Positions 1 through 7,910 of a stretch of 64,000 nt of DNA are shown piece by piece. This DNA comes from Actinomadura rudentiformis (GTDB lineage: Bacteria > Actinomycetota > Actinomycetes > Streptosporangiales > Streptosporangiaceae). Below the pieces are notes generated by a model. That model saw only the letters and a program-made list of their open reading frames with translations, was not told the DNA's origin and ran no database searches. The DNA lies in assembly GCF_008923185.1 (NCBI RefSeq), contig NZ_WBMT01000022.1, positions 62,001 to 126,000 on the forward strand, in the 5' to 3' direction. Position 1 is the stretch's first letter, and each line of letters begins with the position of its first letter. The translations under genes and the position numbers were made by a program.

Positions 1-1
1 G

Positions 2-550
2 CTCTACGTCGGCTACCACGCGCGCGCCGGGACGCCGGACGGCGTGCTCAACCACACGTGGATGGGATCGGAGATCCGCGACCTCTACCTCAACGGCGAG
101 GTCGCCGGAGAGATCCGCCTGATGGCCGCGTACGCGGGCTCGCTGGGCGTCCCGGTGGTCATGGTCGCGGGCGACGCCGCCGCCTGCGCCGAGGCGCGCG
201 AGGTCCTCGGCGACGTCACGACCGTCGCGGTGAAGAAGGGCTGCGGCCGGTACGCGGCGGAGCTGATCCCGCCGGCCCGCGCCCAGCAGATGATCTATGA
301 CGCGACGTGCCGGGCGCTGGCCGGGCTGGACCGTGCCAGCCCCTACACGGTGCCCGCGCCGTACACCCTCGGCGTCGACTGGATCTCGACCTCGATCGCC
401 CACTCGTGCTCGATCGTCCCCGGCGTCAAGCTGGCCGGGCCGCGGATGACCGAGTTCACGACGGGCGACTACGGGGAGGTCGTCGGCCTTCTCGGCGTCT
501 GGGCCACCATCGCCGGTGAGGTCGGCTGCGCCGGCCTCCACTACGGCTGA
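2..550 (+). CDS. M55 family D-aminopeptidase (DppA-like), 5' truncated by window edge
   Basis: This is the C-terminal part of a zinc-dependent M55 peptidase; the start lies upstream of the window. The family (DppA of Bacillus) cleaves D-amino-acid di- and oligopeptides, probably for recycling or nutrition in the cytoplasm. The visible part opens with the family motif GYHARAG and continues with NHTW, an NGEVAGE segment and the VPVVMVAGD strand, all typical of M55. About 182 residues are visible of a protein usually near 270. The 3' end overlaps the tail of the convergent SWIM-protein gene by 10 bp. Role and substrate are inferred from the family only. Confidence 0.85.
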   Translation, partial: LYVGYHARAGTPDGVLNHTWMGSEIRDLYLNGEVAGEIRLMAAYAGSLGVPVVMVAGDAAACAEAREVLGDVTTVAVKKGCGRYAAELIPPARAQQMIYDATCRALAGLDRASPYTVPAPYTLGVDWISTSIAHSCSIVPGVKLAGPRMTEFTTGDYGEVVGLLGVWATIAGEVGCAGLHYG

Positions 551-1353
551 TCGTCGGGCGCCAGCGCGTCGTAGGCGGGGGCGAGGACGTCGACCAGGTC
601 ACGGCGGCGGATCCGTACCGGCGGAGGCGTCGCCACCTGGAGGATGAAGCCGGGCGGCACCGGGGGAGCGGGCCGGCGATCACGCAGGCGGGCCAGGCCG
701 GACGGCGGCGTCCAGAAGCCGGCGGCGGTCAGCGGCTCGTCCTCCTCGGCCTCGAACGGGTCGGGCTCGGTCGCGTTGCTCCGGCGCAGGGCGGCGAGCA
801 GCTGGTCCTTGGTGCGCCCGTTCCACGCCAGGATGAGGAACGGATCGTCGTCGAACGCCTCGGCCAGGAGGTAGAGCACGGCGGCGGCGTGCTTGCACGG
901 GTCGCCCCAGTCCGGGCAGCTGCACATCAGGTGCAGGTCGTCCGCCGACTCCGGGAAGAGGCAGAGTCCGAACTCGGCGAACACCCACTCGATCTCCGGC
1001 GGCATCTCACCTGCCAGCAACCGGGCCCGGAAGACCGCGCGCGAACCCAGCTCGGCCTCGATGGCCCGCCAGTCCGGGTCGTCGATGGCGTCGATGCCCA
1101 GCGCCACCTCGTACGGCTCCTCGCGCGAGCCCTGCACCCGCGCGGTCACCTCGTACGGCAGCACCTTCAGATCGATGACCTGGCCCTTCCGGGCATACGC
1201 GCGCCCCCGCTGCAACCGGCCGGTGTCGGCGAACGACTCGACCAGGTCGATGAACCGCCGCGACCACCATTCGGCACCGATCGAACCGCGCCGCGACCTG
1301 GCCTTGATGCCGTCCTCGACCGGGATCGGCGGGCCGTACTCGGAGAAGTCCAT
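541..1353 (-). CDS. SWIM zinc-finger protein, partner of the SNF2 helicase
   Basis: This 270-residue protein carries a SWIM zinc finger at about residues 144-155 (CSC, six residues, then CKH), a fold that binds DNA or protein. In actinobacteria such proteins are usually encoded directly downstream of a SNF2-type helicase, and they are presumed to act with it on chromatin or stalled nucleic-acid complexes. The start at 1353 is preferred over upstream frame extensions because AAGAAGG lies about 5 nt upstream. Its helicase partner ends at 2795 on the same strand, but a tnpB transposon now separates the two genes. Transcription from the helicase promoter would have to cross the element. Confidence 0.8.
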   Translation of the reverse strand: MDFSEYGPPIPVEDGIKARSRRGSIGAEWWSRRFIDLVESFADTGRLQRGRAYARKGQVIDLKVLPYEVTARVQGSREEPYEVALGIDAIDDPDWRAIEAELGSRAVFRARLLAGEMPPEIEWVFAEFGLCLFPESADDLHLMCSCPDWGDPCKHAAAVLYLLAEAFDDDPFLILAWNGRTKDQLLAALRRSNATEPDPFEAEEDEPLTAAGFWTPPSGLARLRDRRPAPPVPPGFILQVATPPPVRIRRRDLVDVLAPAYDALAPDDQP

Positions 1354-1547
1354 CAGAACCTTCTTGTGAGGGCACCCGCGCCTTGGGGTGTGGAAGGAAT
1401 CGCTTCCCTGCTTCCGGCGCGGAGCACGGCTGGGCTGGTGTGCAGTTTGAGTGCGCACCGGGTGTCGGACGCGTTACTGTTCGTGTGTCTGTTCGAGTAC
1501 GGGTCGTCACCTTCGGCCCTGCGGTCGTGAGGGGAGCAGGGCGAACT

Positions 1548-2753
1548 GTGCGCAGGTCGTTCAAGTTCCTGCTGCGTCCCACGGGCCGTCAGGCCGGGTC
1601 GTTGGCGGCGATGCTGGCAGACCACGGCACGCTGTACAACGCGGCGTTGCAGGAACGTCGGGGCGCCTACGCCCACTGCTCGCAGACACGTGTCCGGTAC
1701 GGCGACCAGTCCGCGCAGCTCAAGGAGATCCGGGCGTTCGACCCCGACGGTCAGGGCCGGTGGTCGTTCTCCTCGCAGCAGGCCACCTTGCGGCGGCTGA
1801 ACCGGGCGTTCGAGGCGTTCTTCCGCCGGGTCAAGGCCGGTGACAAGCCCGGCTATCCGCGTTTCCGGTCCCGGTCCCGGTTCGACACGGTCGAGTTCCC
1901 CAAGGACGGCGACGGCTGCCGTTGGGACTCGGTCCCGCATGACCGTGTCACCCGTGTGCGGTTGCAGGGTGTCGGGCATGTGCGGGTGCACCAGCACCGG
2001 CCGATCCAGGGCCGGGTGAAGACGATCAGTATCAAGCGGGAGGGATGCCGTTGGTACGTGATCGTGTCCTGCGACGACGTCCCCGCCCGGTCGCTGCCCG
2101 TCACCGGCCGTGACATCGGTATCGACCTGGGGGTCACCCGCTTCCTCACCGCCAGCGACGGCGAGCACGTCCCCAACCCGCGCCACCTGCGCACCGCCGA
2201 GGACGACCTGGCAGCCGCCCAGCGCGCCCTGGACGTCTTCCCCAGGCGGTGCCGGGCCCGCGACCGCTCCAAAACCCACCGGGCCGCCGTACGCCGGGTC
2301 GTGCGGCTGCACGCCAAGATCCGGCGGCAGCGCCTCGACCACGCCCACAAGACCGCCCTGCACCTGGTCCGGTCCGCCGACCGTATCGCCCACGAACAAT
2401 TGGCGATCACCAACATGACCCGCAGACCCGCCCCCCGGCCCGACGGCCACGGCGGATACGAACCTAACGGCGCCGCCGCCAAGGCCGGGTTGAACCGAAG
2501 CATCCTGGACGCGGGTTGGGGGGTGTTCCTGGGAATCCTCACGCACAAGGCAGAATGCGCCGGTCGAGAGCTGATCCCCGTGATCCCCGCCAACACCTCC
2601 CGCACCTGCCCTTCCTGCGGGCATGTCGCCAAGGAGAACCGCGACCGCGAACGCTTCGCCTGCACAGCGTGCGGGCACACCGGCCACGCCGACCACGTGG
2701 CCGCGCTCAACATCGCCACCAGGGCCGGGCTGGCCCTCCGCGCCGCCGCCTAG
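1548..2753 (+). CDS. tnpB: TnpB, RNA-guided RuvC-like nuclease (IS605/IS1341 family)
   Basis: This 401-residue protein is a full-length TnpB. The RuvC catalytic acids are visible at Asp193 (GIDLG), Glu283 (HEQL) and Asp382 (HADHVAALN). The zinc ribbon is intact (CPSC at 354-357 and CTAC at 372-375). The last RuvC motif reads HADHVAALN, where most relatives have Asn after the Asp-x pair, but the acidic residue is kept. Family members cut DNA next to a short transposon-adjacent motif using a guide RNA from the element's right end. The GTG start at 1548 was chosen because GGGGAGCAGGG lies just upstream and the next residues (RRSFKF) match the usual N-terminus. It probably remains active. Confidence 0.9.
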   Translation: MRRSFKFLLRPTGRQAGSLAAMLADHGTLYNAALQERRGAYAHCSQTRVRYGDQSAQLKEIRAFDPDGQGRWSFSSQQATLRRLNRAFEAFFRRVKAGDKPGYPRFRSRSRFDTVEFPKDGDGCRWDSVPHDRVTRVRLQGVGHVRVHQHRPIQGRVKTISIKREGCRWYVIVSCDDVPARSLPVTGRDIGIDLGVTRFLTASDGEHVPNPRHLRTAEDDLAAAQRALDVFPRRCRARDRSKTHRAAVRRVVRLHAKIRRQRLDHAHKTALHLVRSADRIAHEQLAITNMTRRPAPRPDGHGGYEPNGAAAKAGLNRSILDAGWGVFLGILTHKAECAGRELIPVIPANTSRTCPSCGHVAKENRDRERFACTACGHTGHADHVAALNIATRAGLALRAAA

Positions 2754-2794
2754 CCGACGACACGGGAAACCCGCGCGTTCACGCGTGGGTGGAG
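2650..2794 (+). ncRNA. Candidate omega/right-end guide RNA of the TnpB element
   Basis: In IS605-type elements the guide RNA overlaps the tnpB 3' end and runs through the right-end hairpin into flanking DNA. Here the hairpin at 2770-2789 sits just after the tnpB stop, and the following bases (CAGTCGCTCACC and on, from about 2798) would be the guide. They correspond to the end of the helicase gene. The 5' boundary is a guess; only the hairpin and the arrangement are seen. Confidence 0.35.
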
Positions 2795-5700
2795 TCACCA
2801 GTCGCTCACCGCCTCCGGGGACAGCCGCAGCACGTCGCGCAGCTCGGCGACCGACAGCTCGGTCAGCCAGTCTTCGCCGGTGCCCACGATCGACTCGGCG
2901 AGAGCCTTCTTGCGCTCGATCATCTCGTCGATGCGCTCCTCCATCGTGCCGACGCAGATGAACTTGCGGACCTGCACGTTCCTGGTCTGCCCGATCCGGA
3001 ACGCGCGGTCGGTCGCCTGATCCTCGACGGCGGGATTCCACCAGCGGTCGACGTGCACGACATGGTTGGCCGCGGTCAGCGTCAGCCCCGTTCCGGCGGC
3101 CTTGAGCGACAGCAGGAAGATCGCGGGCTCCGGGTCATCCTGGAAATGCTGGACGAGCTCGTCGCGCTGCTGCTTGGACGTCCCGCCGTGCAGCCACAAC
3201 ACCGGCCGGTCGAGCCGCGACGCCAGATAGGGCTGCAACATCGACCCGAACTCCGCGTACTGCGTGAAGACCAGCGCCTTCTCGCCCTGCTCCAGCACCT
3301 CTTCGCAGATCTCTTCGAGCCGTTCCAGCTTGCCCGACCGCCCCTGCAGCCGCGAGCCGTCCTTGAGCAGGTGCGCCGGATGGTTGCAGACCTGCTTGAG
3401 CTTGGCCATCGTCGCCAGCACCAGCCCGCGCCGCTGCTTGTCGTCCGCCTCGGCGATCTGCGCGAGCATGTCGTCGACCGTCGCCTGGTAGAGCGAGGCC
3501 TGCTCGGTCGTCAGGTTGCAGTAGAGCTTGATCTCCTGCTTGTCCGGCAGATCCGAGATGATCGACTTGTCGGTCTTGAGCCTGCGCAGGATGAACGGCT
3601 GGGTCGCGCGCTTGAGGGCCAGCGCCGCCTGCTCGTCCCCGTCCCGTTCGACCGGCACCGCGAACCGCTCCCGGAAGGCCGCCCGCGGCCCGAGCAGACC
3701 GGGGTTGGCGAACTCCATGATCGACCACAGCTCGGTGAGGTGGTTCTCCACCGGCGTCCCGGTCAGCGCGATCCTGCTCCGCGCCGGAATGCTCCGCACC
3801 GCCCGGGCCTGCCGGGTGCCGCTGTTCTTGAGCGCCTGCGCCTCGTCGCAGACGACCCGCCCCCACTCGATCCCGGCGAGCATCTCCGCGTCGCGCGCCG
3901 CCGTGCCGTACGTGGTCAGCACGAGATCGGCCCGCCGCACCGCCTCGACGAGCTCCTCGTCGCGATGCCGCCCGGTGCCGTGATGCACGTAGACCCTCAG
4001 CTTGGGCGTGAACTTGGCCGCCTCGCGCTGCCAGTTGCCCACCAGCGACATCGGCAGGATCGCCAGCGTCGGCCCCGGTGCCGCGCCGTTCTCCCGCTCG
4101 TGCACGAGCAGCGACAGGATGGAGATCGTTTTGCCCAGCCCCATGTCGTCCGCGAGCAGCGCGCCCAGGCCCAGCTCGTCCATGAACGCCAGCCATGCCA
4201 GGCCGCGTTCCTGGTAGGGGCGCAGGCGCGCGTCCAGGTCTTCGGGGGTGGCGAGGGGGGTCAGGCGGCGGTCGGCCTCGCCTGAGAGGAGGTCGCCGAA
4301 GGTGCCGTCGGCGTCCACCTCGACCAGGGGGAGGTGCTCCTCACCCGCGTGGATGACGGCCTGCATCGCTTGGGCGGCCGTCATACGGCCCTGGCGGGGG
4401 TGGCGGAGGAAGTCGAGAGCGGCCTCAAGCTGCTCCTCGTCCAGCTCGACCCATTGGCCGCGCAGGCGGACGAGGGGGGTCTTGAGACGGGCGAGCTCGG
4501 CCAGCTCGTCCTCGTCAATGCTCTCGTCGCCGATGGCCAGGTCCCAGCGGAAGCTGACCATGCCGCGGAGGTCGAAGCCGGAGGAGGCGGCGGCGCCCGA
4601 GCCCTCGCCCTCCTCGGTGCGGGTGGTCAGCTTCATCCCGAGTTTGGCCTTGCCCGCCCACTGGGGGAGGAGGACGCCGAAGTCGGCGGCGGCGAGCAAC
4701 GGGGCGGCGGTGCGCAGGAAGCGGAAAGCGCCCGCGGTGTCGAGGATCAGCTCGGCGGGCACCGGGGAGTCGAGTGCCGGGGCCAGGTCGGGGAAGAGGC
4801 GGAGGGCCCGGCCGAGACCGGCGAGCAAGGTCTCGTCGGCGTTCTCGACCAGGGTGGCCTCTCCTGCCCAGATGAGCGAGGCGGGAACGTAGAGGCTGGG
4901 GTCGTCCGTGCCCTGGAGGGCGAACTCCACTCGCCAGGCGTCTGGCTCTTCGGTTCGTTCGGGCTCTCCGGTGGTTTCGGGTGGCTCGAATTCCTTGGTG
5001 AACTCCTCGGCGCCGGGCTCGGCCAGGCGGAAGCAGACGCGGAGGGGACCGGACGGGCGGCGTGCGGCGGCCGCCCAGGCCTCCAGCTCGGCGATCAGCT
5101 CGTCGGCGTTGTCGCGGGGCTCGCGGGCAACGGTGGCGTCGGGGCCGGTGAGGGCCTGGAACCAGCGTTCGGCGAGGGGGATGCGGTCGGGGACCTTGCC
5201 TTTGCGCGGCGGCAGGAGGGGATGGGGGACCAGTCCGCGGACCGTGGTGTCGATGAGGCCGGACAGCGCCTCGCGCAGCACCTGGGCCGCGGGCCGCCCG
5301 CCGTCGGCGGCGCGGCAGGCGGCGGGCATCGCGCGGACCAGATCGCGGAAGCGCGCGGGGTCGTCGATGACCGGGCGCCAGCGCGCCACCAGGTCGCCGT
5401 CCTCGCGAAGCAGGGCGGGCAGGACGAGGCCGCGCCCGGTCAGGTGCACCGCCTCGTCGGCGAGCAGGCACAGGAAGCGCAGGTCGGTGCCGGGGACGAC
5501 GTCTCCGGCGTGCTCGGCCGCCTGGAGCAGCGCCATCGCGGGGAACGGCTCCAGGACGAGGGCGGGCACGCGCCACTCGCGCAGCTCCGGCTCACCCTCG
5601 AACGGCTCGGGACCGAGCTCGGCGGAGGGCAGCGGGTGATCTCCGTGGGTGGGGAGCGCCATCCGCAGCTCGACCCGGGACGCGCCCTTGACGAGCGGCT

Positions 5701-5827
5701 CGTACGAGGTGCCGGTGAAATCGCGGGTGGCGAACGGATGCACCTCATGGTCGAGCTCGTGCGGACCGGTGCGTTCAGCCCACAGGCACAGGGCCCCACC
5801 GTGCCAGGTGGCGTGCGCGACGAGCAT
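2795..5827 (-). CDS. SNF2-family DEAD/DEAH-box helicase (ATP-dependent translocase)
   Basis: A 1010-residue SWI2/SNF2 ATPase. The N-terminal half matches the bacterial SNF2-associated region. The motor begins near residue 550 with Walker A DDMGLGKT. It continues with a DEAQ box near 660, motif III LTGTPVENH, and C-terminal motifs GTGLTLTAAN and DRAFRIGQTRNV. Such proteins translocate on double-stranded DNA and are thought to remodel protein-DNA or RNA-polymerase complexes. The start (MLVAHATWHGG) is the usual family start; a weak GGGGA precedes it. The partner SWIM gene, normally next in the operon, lies beyond the tnpB element. The original stop codon appears intact at the transposon edge. 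Confidence 0.93.
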   Translation of the reverse strand: MLVAHATWHGGALCLWAERTGPHELDHEVHPFATRDFTGTSYEPLVKGASRVELRMALPTHGDHPLPSAELGPEPFEGEPELREWRVPALVLEPFPAMALLQAAEHAGDVVPGTDLRFLCLLADEAVHLTGRGLVLPALLREDGDLVARWRPVIDDPARFRDLVRAMPAACRAADGGRPAAQVLREALSGLIDTTVRGLVPHPLLPPRKGKVPDRIPLAERWFQALTGPDATVAREPRDNADELIAELEAWAAAARRPSGPLRVCFRLAEPGAEEFTKEFEPPETTGEPERTEEPDAWRVEFALQGTDDPSLYVPASLIWAGEATLVENADETLLAGLGRALRLFPDLAPALDSPVPAELILDTAGAFRFLRTAAPLLAAADFGVLLPQWAGKAKLGMKLTTRTEEGEGSGAAASSGFDLRGMVSFRWDLAIGDESIDEDELAELARLKTPLVRLRGQWVELDEEQLEAALDFLRHPRQGRMTAAQAMQAVIHAGEEHLPLVEVDADGTFGDLLSGEADRRLTPLATPEDLDARLRPYQERGLAWLAFMDELGLGALLADDMGLGKTISILSLLVHERENGAAPGPTLAILPMSLVGNWQREAAKFTPKLRVYVHHGTGRHRDEELVEAVRRADLVLTTYGTAARDAEMLAGIEWGRVVCDEAQALKNSGTRQARAVRSIPARSRIALTGTPVENHLTELWSIMEFANPGLLGPRAAFRERFAVPVERDGDEQAALALKRATQPFILRRLKTDKSIISDLPDKQEIKLYCNLTTEQASLYQATVDDMLAQIAEADDKQRRGLVLATMAKLKQVCNHPAHLLKDGSRLQGRSGKLERLEEICEEVLEQGEKALVFTQYAEFGSMLQPYLASRLDRPVLWLHGGTSKQQRDELVQHFQDDPEPAIFLLSLKAAGTGLTLTAANHVVHVDRWWNPAVEDQATDRAFRIGQTRNVQVRKFICVGTMEERIDEMIERKKALAESIVGTGEDWLTELSVAELRDVLRLSPEAVSDW

Positions 5828-5943
5828 GGACGTTGTCCCCGGTAGAGATGTGACTGCCGGTCCCCGAAGGTACCAGCGTGGTCCGACAGCGCGACCGCGT
5901 TAGGCTCGGGGCCGTCTGGCTGGTGCGATGGCAGGAGGTCGTG

Positions 5944-6726
5944 GTGGGCGAGTTCGTACGGGTCGAGATCGAGGACGGGATCGGGACGATCCGGCTGGAC
6001 CGGCCGAAGATGAACGCCCTCAACGCGCAGGTGCAGCGGGAGCTGATCGAGGCGGCCCGGCAGGTGACGGCGGACGAGACCGTGGCCGCAGTGATCCTTT
6101 ACGGCGGCGAACGGGTGTTCGCGGCAGGGGCGGACATCAAGGAGATGGCCGAGCTCTCGTACGCCGGGATGTCGGGTGCCCCGTCGCGGCTGCTGCAGGA
6201 GTTCACCAAGGAGCTCGCGGCCATCCCGAAGCCGGTCATCGCCGCGATCACGGGATACGCGCTGGGCGGCGGCCTGGAGGTCGCGCTGACCGCCGACTTC
6301 CGGGTGGCGGGTGAGGGCGCCAAGCTCGGCCAGCCCGAGATCCAGCTCGGCATCATCCCCGGCGCGGGCGGAACGCAGCGGCTCACCCGGCTGGTCGGCC
6401 CCGCCAAGGCGAAGGACCTGATCTTCTCCGGCCGGCATGTGAAGGCGGACGAGGCGCTGGCGATCGGCCTGGTCGACCGGGTCGTGCCGGATGAGGACGT
6501 CCATGCCGCCGCCAGGAAGTGGGCGGCCACGTTCGTCGGCGGCCCCGCGCTGGCCCTGCGCGCCGCCAAGCAGGCCATCGACGCCGGGCTGGAGGTCGAC
6601 TTGCAGACGGGCCTGGAGATCGAGCGTGTGCAGTTCTCGGCGCTGTGGGCCACCGACGATCAGCGCGACGGCATGACGAGCTTCATCGAGGAGGGGCCCG
6701 GCAAGGCCAAGTTCACCGGCCGCTGA
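5944..6726 (+). CDS. Enoyl-CoA hydratase/isomerase (crotonase superfamily)
   Basis: A 260-residue crotonase that hydrates trans-2-enoyl-CoA in fatty-acid beta-oxidation. The oxyanion-hole segments FAAGADIKEM and GYALGGGLE are present. Both catalytic glutamates of classical hydratases are kept, in GGGLE and in GQPEIQLG, followed by PGAGGTQRL. The GTG at 5944 was chosen because GGAGG lies 5 nt upstream (5934-5938); frame extensions upstream lack such a site. The 3' end overlaps the convergent HxlR-type gene by 14 bp. It resembles EchA8/FadB-type short-chain enzymes. The electron-transfer flavoprotein genes 9 kb downstream would serve the same pathway. Confidence 0.92.
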   Translation: MGEFVRVEIEDGIGTIRLDRPKMNALNAQVQRELIEAARQVTADETVAAVILYGGERVFAAGADIKEMAELSYAGMSGAPSRLLQEFTKELAAIPKPVIAAITGYALGGGLEVALTADFRVAGEGAKLGQPEIQLGIIPGAGGTQRLTRLVGPAKAKDLIFSGRHVKADEALAIGLVDRVVPDEDVHAAARKWAATFVGGPALALRAAKQAIDAGLEVDLQTGLEIERVQFSALWATDDQRDGMTSFIEEGPGKAKFTGR

Positions 6727-7081
6727 GCTCCTGTGCGGCCAGGACCTCGTCGGCGTAGCGGGCGGACCAGCGTCCGAGGGCGCTGATCGGCTCCAGCAGG
6801 CCCCGGCCCGGGGCGGTCAGCTCGTACTCGACCCGGGGCGGGGCCTCGGCATAGCGGTGCCGGACGACCAGGCCGTTGGCCTCCAGCCTGCGAAGGGTCT
6901 CGGTGAGGACCTTCTGGCTGATCCCGCCGATCTCGTCGCGCAGCTCACCGGGGCGGCGCGGGCCCTCGCTCAGCGCGTACAGCACCACGCTCGTCCACGC
7001 CCCGGAGAGCAGGTCGAACCCGAGCCGCGCCTGGCAGTCGGCGAGATAGTGATCTTCTGTGCTCCGCATGGCCTCGGCCAT
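6713..7081 (-). CDS. HxlR family winged-helix transcriptional regulator
   Basis: This 122-residue protein is a typical HxlR/MarR-like winged helix. It shows the family pattern GAWTSVVLYAL, the recognition-helix region ISQKVLTETLRRLEANGLV and the wing (PRVEYELTAPGR). Cys16 near the N-terminus is the position where many HxlR proteins carry a redox- or aldehyde-sensing cysteine. The ATG at 7081 is preceded by GGAAGGGG. The gene is divergent from the NAD(P)-binding reductase at 7218, and the shared 136-bp gap carries two sets of direct repeats. The reductase is the most likely target, together with autoregulation. Confidence 0.88.
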   Translation of the reverse strand: MAEAMRSTEDHYLADCQARLGFDLLSGAWTSVVLYALSEGPRRPGELRDEIGGISQKVLTETLRRLEANGLVVRHRYAEAPPRVEYELTAPGRGLLEPISALGRWSARYADEVLAAQELSGR

Positions 7082-7113
7082 CAGGATGCCCCTTCCGATG
7101 CGCACCTGGCGGT

Positions 7114-7204
7114 GCCTAACGGAACGCCTAACGTCCAGATCGAACGGTACGCCGGATCGAAGGCAATGGACCTTCGAAAGGTGATGGACTTCGAAGGTAA
7201 TGGA
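7114..7204. promoter_or_regulatory. Divergent promoter/operator region with two direct-repeat sets
   Basis: GCCTAACG occurs at 7114-7121 and 7126-7133 (12-bp period). A second motif, TCGAAGG followed by roughly NNATGGA, occurs three times, near 7157, 7174 and 7191 (period about 17 bp); two of these copies also form CCTTCGAAAGG- and CTTCGAAGG-type near-palindromes. They lie between hxlR and the reductase, so they are candidate HxlR-binding sites. Function is inferred from position. Confidence 0.5.
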
Positions 7205-7217
7205 CTCGGAGGCGATG

Positions 7218-7886
7218 ATGCGGATAGGCATTCTGGGCGCGGGCAACATGGCCGAGGCTCTCGGCGGCCAGTGGGTGCGCGCCGGGCACGAGGTCATGGT
7301 CGGGGCGCGTTCACCCGAGAAGGCCACCGCGCTGGCGGAACGGATCGGCGCGCGGAGCGGAACCCTTGAGGAAGCAGCCGGCTTCGGTGAAGTCGTGCTC
7401 CTGGCCGTCTGGTACGCGGGAGCGCTCGACGTGGTCCGGCAGGTCGATCTCGCTGGACGGGTCCTCATCGACTGCACCAACGTCTGGGGAGACTCGACGT
7501 TCGCGTTGATGACCGGCGACGGGCCATCGGGGGCGCAGCTCATCGCCGAGGCGTCGGGCGCGCGCGTGGTCAAGGCGTTCAACCTGTGCCACGAGAGCGT
7601 GTGGCGCATGACGCCGCCTGCCTTCGACGGCCACCCGCTCGGCGTGCCGATCTGTGGCGACGACGGCGAGGCCGTTGACTCCGTCGAACGGCTCGTCCGC
7701 GATCTGGGCTGCGAGCCGCTGCCGGGCGGTGGCCTTAGCCGTGCGGGACAGCTGGAGGCCACCGCGGCGTTCGTCGTCGGCCTGTACGCGTCGGGCGCGG
7801 ATCCCGCCACGATGATCCCGCCGCTCGCCCACGCCGGCGGTGAGCCCGAACCCCTGAACGGTCAAGGTCTGAACGGTCAGGTCTGA
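7218..7886 (+). CDS. NAD(P)-binding reductase of the F420:NADP oxidoreductase/P5C-reductase-like superfamily
   Basis: A 222-residue protein opening with a dinucleotide-binding motif, MRIGILGAGNMAEAL, followed by VMVGARS, as in F420-dependent NADP reductase-like proteins (NADPH-binding Rossmann fold). VKAFNLCHES and the C-terminal GQLEATAAFVVGLY match this superfamily. The substrate cannot be told from sequence; annotations range from NADPH:F420 reductase to quinone or imine reductases. ATG 7218 was chosen over 7200 and 7215 because GGAGG lies 5 nt upstream. It is divergent from an HxlR regulator and probably controlled by it, a common arrangement for electrophile-inducible reductases. Confidence 0.8.
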   Translation: MRIGILGAGNMAEALGGQWVRAGHEVMVGARSPEKATALAERIGARSGTLEEAAGFGEVVLLAVWYAGALDVVRQVDLAGRVLIDCTNVWGDSTFALMTGDGPSGAQLIAEASGARVVKAFNLCHESVWRMTPPAFDGHPLGVPICGDDGEAVDSVERLVRDLGCEPLPGGGLSRAGQLEATAAFVVGLYASGADPATMIPPLAHAGGEPEPLNGQGLNGQV

Positions 7887-7895
7887 ACGGTTAGG
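7854..7895 (+). repeat. Three-copy 14-15 bp tandem repeat at a gene 3' end
   Basis: CTGAACGGTCAAGGT, CTGAACGGTCAGGT and CTGAACGGTTAGG follow one another. They encode the repeated LNGQGLNGQV tail of the reductase and continue past the stop codon. They look like slippage products. Confidence 0.7.
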
Positions 7896-7910
7896 CGAGA
7901 TGTGGCTTGG

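Larger units (their letters stand above)
1371..2794 (+). mobile_element. IS605/IS1341-type element carrying only tnpB
   Basis: The element lies between the helicase stop codon (2795) and the ribosome-binding site of the SWIM gene. The left end holds a small hairpin with CACCC and GGGTG arms near 1373-1389. The right end holds a hairpin of imperfectly paired CCCGCGCG/CGCGTGGG arms at 2770-2789. No tnpA transposase is present, so movement would need one in trans. Removing the element leaves a helicase-SWIM spacer of roughly 20 nt, a normal operon gap. Boundaries are estimated to within a few bases; there is no target duplication, as expected for this family. Confidence 0.7.

Noticed and set aside
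1383..1547. N-terminal extension of TnpB from 1383
   Set aside because: The extension is Val/Arg-rich, covers the transposon left end, and the GTG at 1548 has a clear ribosome-binding site.
2516..4285. 589-codon plus-strand open frame opposite the SNF2 helicase
   Set aside because: Composition is Arg/Gly/Pro/His-rich without family motifs; it mirrors the real helicase on the other strand, as usual at this GC content.
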